DNA of 8,859 bases from positions 1-8,859 of the forward strand of contig JALOOS010000046.1 in assembly GCA_025454275.1 (NCBI GenBank), in the 5' to 3' direction. The notes under the pieces were generated by a model, which was not told where the DNA came from, did not search any database, and saw nothing but the letters and a program-made list of their open reading frames with translations. The position numbers were made by a program, and so were the translations under genes. This stretch comes from Desulfobacterales bacterium. GTDB lineage: Bacteria; Desulfobacterota; Desulfobacteria; Desulfobacterales; SpSt-501. Of this stretch, positions 6,801 through 8,859 are shown piece after piece. The stretch's first letter is position 1, and the number at the start of each line of letters is the position of its first letter.

Positions 6801-7006
6801 GCATCCCCATGGACCGCTGGATGACGCTCGCAGTGCGCGTGAAAGGAAATGAAATCAATGGCTTCCTCGACGGCAGGCCCAGCCTGAAGTTCACCGCCTC
6901 CCAGCCGGTAGCGGGGCACGTGGGGCTGTGGTGCAAGGGCGACACAACCGCCTGGTTCCGGAACCTGGAAATGGAAGGCGGTGGGGATCATGCGGAGAAG
7001 CGATGA
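3893..7006 (+). CDS. PEP-synthase-like multidomain phosphotransferase: ATP-grasp + phosphohistidine domain + unknown domain + ConA/DUF1080-like domain
   Basis: This is a 1037-aa protein without a signal peptide, so probably cytoplasmic. Residues 1-125 are mostly helical. Residues about 126-415 are a PPDK_N/PEP-synthase ATP-binding domain. Key features are GAKAVNL (130-136, with the ATP-binding Lys132), VAVRSSAIGEDTEASFAGQY (226-245), SGVLYTQDP (301-309), LGLGEQVVGG (323-332), QDIEW (392-396) and FLQTRPL (406-412). Residues about 437-535 form the swivelling phosphohistidine domain. It starts at SPGRVSGKA, and the likely phosphorylated His494 lies in TDLGGVASHLASVAREFNVP. PEP synthase would continue with a TIM barrel, but I see none of its GTNDLxQ or catalytic Cys motifs. 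Instead, about 580-840 is an unrecognised domain containing YLNLSVKFGYHYSNIETRC (709-727) and NSITLQFAGGAGTAAGKALR (734-753). Residues about 842-1027 resemble a LamG/3-keto-disaccharide hydrolase (DUF1080) beta-sandwich, ending in GHVGLWCKGDTTAWFRNLEM. The ATP-to-His half looks functional; the final acceptor is unknown. It is unlikely to be true PpsA. The stop overlaps the next start (ATGA). Confidence 0.9.
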   Translation: MKLFSKAVSCRLLADPKGPAAQRFQHYEAFLYHNHRALRLLAELELLDRGAGLATLAAIRRRTKELLEEVQGLLTALIALADHRYAELLPVLEKVASDLAPLTESRRSAVEGPLALAFPDLGRRHTDLAGAKAVNLARIKNELGLPAPDGFVVTAAGFDLFLRENHLLEPIEEMLAGYDPDEEACDTACRRLQDRIREAPLPEALAAAIDREYRSLAARRRSPTQVAVRSSAIGEDTEASFAGQYTSVLPVAPAEIFSAYKTVLSSKYTPRAITYRLRYGLTDAETPMAVAVVVMIAPRASGVLYTQDPSQPSAGEARVDAALGLGEQVVGGTASPDVFRVERDSLRIVQRHIQPKEGDPDPKTPRPAVAEEALAALVESGLKMEAHFGAPQDIEWAEDENGGLYFLQTRPLAMAPDGGNTSEADLSGLRLLISAGQTASPGRVSGKAVLAAAELTPAEAEEAILIARTAAPELAPFMGRVRGLITDLGGVASHLASVAREFNVPALMDTRQATALISNGQEVTLLADAGQVYLGLVPELSRTLPRRRPEDDRGPIGRHLRRLLDRISPLNLTDPAAPEFSPSGCRTLHDLIRFAHEKAMAEMFNLSKLADASVVSRKMSANIPLSLYFIDLGGGLAPELTSCDDIRSEHIRSRPMAALWRGLTHPGISWSGTVDLSARNFMALMAGSIGPENAAPPAVDSYALVSRDYLNLSVKFGYHYSNIETRCADDPNANSITLQFAGGAGTAAGKALRIAFLTGVLERLGFEVAVHGASFQASLKGAEAATIEEALDQTGRLLGCSRLLDLAIPNQAEAKALVELFFKEDYDFLGRSEARLPGFYASMGEWSQTEMEEGTVILQDGSSMSGTVSCTLHGALEKVLGGRYRSFLENRHARHYYPVAVMRESRCTDGRIQVEVRISAGCIDLAAGLAFGLANVGNSLVLAADASAGELQLLQFVNNTRGFLERTKISIPMDRWMTLAVRVKGNEINGFLDGRPSLKFTASQPVAGHVGLWCKGDTTAWFRNLEMEGGGDHAEKR
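6994..7006 (+). promoter_or_regulatory. Translational coupling site: SD plus ATGA overlap
   Basis: GGAG (6994-6997) lies inside the end of the 1037-aa gene and five nt before the ATG at 7003-7005, which overlaps the TGA at 7004-7006. The arrangement implies that the permease is translated by ribosomes finishing the upstream gene, giving linked amounts of both proteins. It also shows that the longer reading from 6928 is not the real start. Confidence 0.8.
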
Positions 7007-8844
7007 CGGCCGATCAATACACCATCACGGTCATCCTGACCGGCATGATCGTGCTTTTCATCTGGGACCGCTGGCGGCACGACTTCGTATCGATCGCCGG
7101 GTTGCTTGCCTGCGTCTTCACCGGGCTGGTGGCTCCCGGCGAGGCCTTCGCCGGTTTCGGCCACCCTGCGGTCATCACCGTGGCCGGGGTATTGATCCTG
7201 AGCGGGGTCCTGGAATCCTCGGGGGCGGCCGACGTCCTGGTACGCACCGTCATGCCGCGGTCGGCCGGGCCGACCCTGACCATCGCCGTCCTGGTGGGCC
7301 TTGCGGCGGTGATGTCCGCCTTCATGAACAACGTGGGCGCGCTTGCGCTCCTCATCCCGGTTGCGATCCAGATCGCCGCTCGCCAGAAGCTGCCCCCCGG
7401 ACGCCTCCTCATGCCGCTCGCCTTCGGCTCGATCCTGGGCGGCATGACGACCCTGATCGGCACTCCGCCCAACTTGATCGTCTCGGGCTTTCGCGCCCAA
7501 AACGGGGCCGAAACATTTGCCATGTTCGACTTCACACCGGTGGGGGTGGCGGTGGCCGGGGCCGGAATCCTCTTCATCGCCCTGTTCGGCTGGCGGCTTG
7601 TCCCGGAACGCCGTAAAGCCGGCTCCCAAGGCTTTGAGATCGGCGCCTATCTGACCGAGGCCCGCGTGCCGGAGAAATCCAAGGCGGCCGGGAAAACGCT
7701 CTATGAGATCGAGCAGGCCCTGGATGAGGCGGACGCCCAGGTGGTGGGGCTCATACGCCATGACCTGCGCATCCCGGCCCCCGACCCGCGACGCCGGATC
7801 CAACCCGACGACATCCTGGTGATCGAGGCGGACCCGCCGGCGCTCAGGGAGTCGCTATCTATTCTCGGCCTTAAGCTCGAGGAGGACAAGCCGGCCGATT
7901 GGGAGGAGACCCTTCGGGAATGCAGGGAGCACCCCGAAGGGGAGCAGGCTGCCCGGTGCGCCGAAATCGAAAAGGCGGTTCAGTCCGACGAGGTGAGCCT
8001 CGCGGAAATGGTCCTTTTCTCGGATTCGAGTCTCGTCGGCCGCACGGTCACCGACATCCGACTGCGCACGCTGCACCACATCAACCTGCTGGCGGTCTCG
8101 CGCCAGGGGCGGCGGACCACCGCCCGGCTGCGCTCCATGCCCCTTGCCGCCGGCGACGTCTTGCTCCTGCAGGGCGAACGCGACGCGCTGAACGACTTCG
8201 CCATCCGTTTCGGGGCCGCCCCGCTGGCGGAGCGGACTCTCAAGCTGCCGCGCAAACGGGAAGCCATCCTGGCAGGGACCGTCATGGCGGCGGGGGTGGG
8301 CGCGGCGGCTTTCGGACTGGTGCCGGCGGCGATCTCTTTTCTGGGGGCGGCCCTGGCCTCGGTGCTGCTCAGGCTCATGCCGCCGCGCCGTTTCTACAGT
8401 TCGGTCGACTGGCCGGTGGTGGTCCTGCTCGGAACGCTGATCCCGGTGGCCCAGGCCGTGGCCGGCACCGGCACGGCGGCCCTGATCGGCCGGGCCCTCG
8501 TGGAAGAGGTCGCCCGGGGCCATGGTGTCCTCTCTCTCGTCTTGATCCTCCTGGTCACGATGACCCTCACCAGCTTCATGAGCAACGCCGCCACTGCCGC
8601 CGTCATGTGCCCGGTGGCGATCAGCACCGCCCATAAACTGGCCGCCAGCGCCGACCCCTTCCTGATGGCCGTGGCGGTGGGCTCCTCCTGCGCCTTCCTG
8701 ACACCCATCAGCCACCAGAACAACACCCTGATCCTGGGCCCGGGCGGATTCCGCTTCGCCGACTACTGGCAGCTCGGGCTGCCGCTCGAGATCATCGTCC
8801 TGGCCGTCGGCGTCCCGATGATCCTCGTGGTCTGGCCGCTATGA
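7003..8844 (+). CDS. SLC13/DASS-family permease with two central RCK_C domains
   Basis: This 613-aa inner-membrane transporter belongs to the divalent anion:Na+ symporter superfamily, whose substrates include sulfate and dicarboxylates. An N-terminal membrane half (about 5-200) carries the first hairpin/unwound-helix signature FMNNVGALALLIP (107-119) and GGMTTLIGTPPNLIVSG (146-162). Two soluble RCK_C (TrkA_C) repeats lie in the middle, at about 209-290 and 330-405. Each shows the typical closing motif, IQPDDILVIEA (266-276) and LAAGDVLLLQG (381-391). They are separated by an acidic linker (about 291-329). The C-terminal membrane half (about 420-613) repeats the signature as SFMSNAATAAVMCPVAI (524-540) and ends with FLTPISHQNNTLILGPGGFR (565-584). 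The layout resembles E. coli YfbS and algal SAC1/SLT proteins. Substrate cannot be read from sequence; sulfate or another small oxyanion is only the family prior. It is coupled to the upstream phosphotransferase-like gene by an ATGA overlap. Confidence 0.93.
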   Translation: MTADQYTITVILTGMIVLFIWDRWRHDFVSIAGLLACVFTGLVAPGEAFAGFGHPAVITVAGVLILSGVLESSGAADVLVRTVMPRSAGPTLTIAVLVGLAAVMSAFMNNVGALALLIPVAIQIAARQKLPPGRLLMPLAFGSILGGMTTLIGTPPNLIVSGFRAQNGAETFAMFDFTPVGVAVAGAGILFIALFGWRLVPERRKAGSQGFEIGAYLTEARVPEKSKAAGKTLYEIEQALDEADAQVVGLIRHDLRIPAPDPRRRIQPDDILVIEADPPALRESLSILGLKLEEDKPADWEETLRECREHPEGEQAARCAEIEKAVQSDEVSLAEMVLFSDSSLVGRTVTDIRLRTLHHINLLAVSRQGRRTTARLRSMPLAAGDVLLLQGERDALNDFAIRFGAAPLAERTLKLPRKREAILAGTVMAAGVGAAAFGLVPAAISFLGAALASVLLRLMPPRRFYSSVDWPVVVLLGTLIPVAQAVAGTGTAALIGRALVEEVARGHGVLSLVLILLVTMTLTSFMSNAATAAVMCPVAISTAHKLAASADPFLMAVAVGSSCAFLTPISHQNNTLILGPGGFRFADYWQLGLPLEIIVLAVGVPMILVVWPL

Positions 8845-8859
8845 TCTATAGAATCCCCC
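8841..8859 (+). CDS. Possible start of a further downstream gene, cut by the window edge
   Basis: An ATG at 8841-8843 overlaps the permease TGA at 8842-8844, repeating the ATGA arrangement seen at 7003. Six codons are visible (MIYRIP) and then the window ends. No clear Shine-Dalgarno precedes it, so it may be a chance overlap. Confidence 0.25.

Noticed and set aside
6928..7002. N-terminal extension of the permease from ATG 6928
   Set aside because: The extra 25 residues are hydrophilic and overlap the upstream gene, and the ATG at 7003 has an SD at the right distance plus an ATGA overlap.
3893..7006. Annotation as PEP synthase (ppsA) or rifampin phosphotransferase
   Set aside because: The ATP and phosphohistidine domains fit that superfamily, but the PEP/pyruvate barrel motifs are absent and the C-terminal half has different domains. 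The order here is ATP-His-unknown, whereas rifampin phosphotransferase has ATP-rifampin-binding-His.

Overview
The window is GC-rich, almost fully coding chromosomal DNA from a bacterium. There are no mobile elements, RNA genes or CRISPR arrays. Gene content (a YihG-type acyltransferase, a two-RCK potassium channel, a PEP-synthase-like protein and an SLC13/DASS permease carrying RCK_C domains) and codon use suggest a GC-rich Gram-negative. A deltaproteobacterial/Desulfobacterota-type organism is my guess from the flavour of the proteins, not something the sequence proves.

Layout: two divergent transcription units share a 233-nt control region (2634-2866). The left unit reads on the minus strand. 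It holds a membrane-associated lysophospholipid acyltransferase (1689-2633), then, 30 nt downstream and in the same frame, a two-TM potassium channel with tandem RCK domains that runs off the left edge (1658 to <1). A good sigma70-like promoter (TTGAAG-17-TATAAT) faces this unit.

The right unit reads on the plus strand. It holds an unrecognised two-TM protein with a GTG start (2867-3676), a 30-residue single-TM microprotein (3694-3786), a 1037-aa multidomain phosphotransferase-like protein (3893-7006), and an SLC13-family permease (7003-8844) whose ATG overlaps the preceding stop as ATGA. A second ATGA at 8841-8844 may begin a further gene that is cut by the right edge.

The most interesting object is the 1037-aa protein. 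It has an intact-looking PEP-synthase ATP-grasp domain and phosphohistidine domain. The C-terminal PEP/pyruvate TIM barrel is missing; in its place are an unrecognised domain of about 260 residues and a concanavalin-A/DUF1080-like beta-sandwich. It is translationally coupled to a permease with regulatory RCK_C domains. One reading, which is inference, is an uncharacterised ATP-dependent phosphotransferase acting on an imported or sensed solute, or regulating the permease, with the two small membrane proteins as accessory factors. Both arms of the locus encode a transport protein carrying RCK-type ligand-binding modules, so the region may have a common theme of ion or solute homeostasis.
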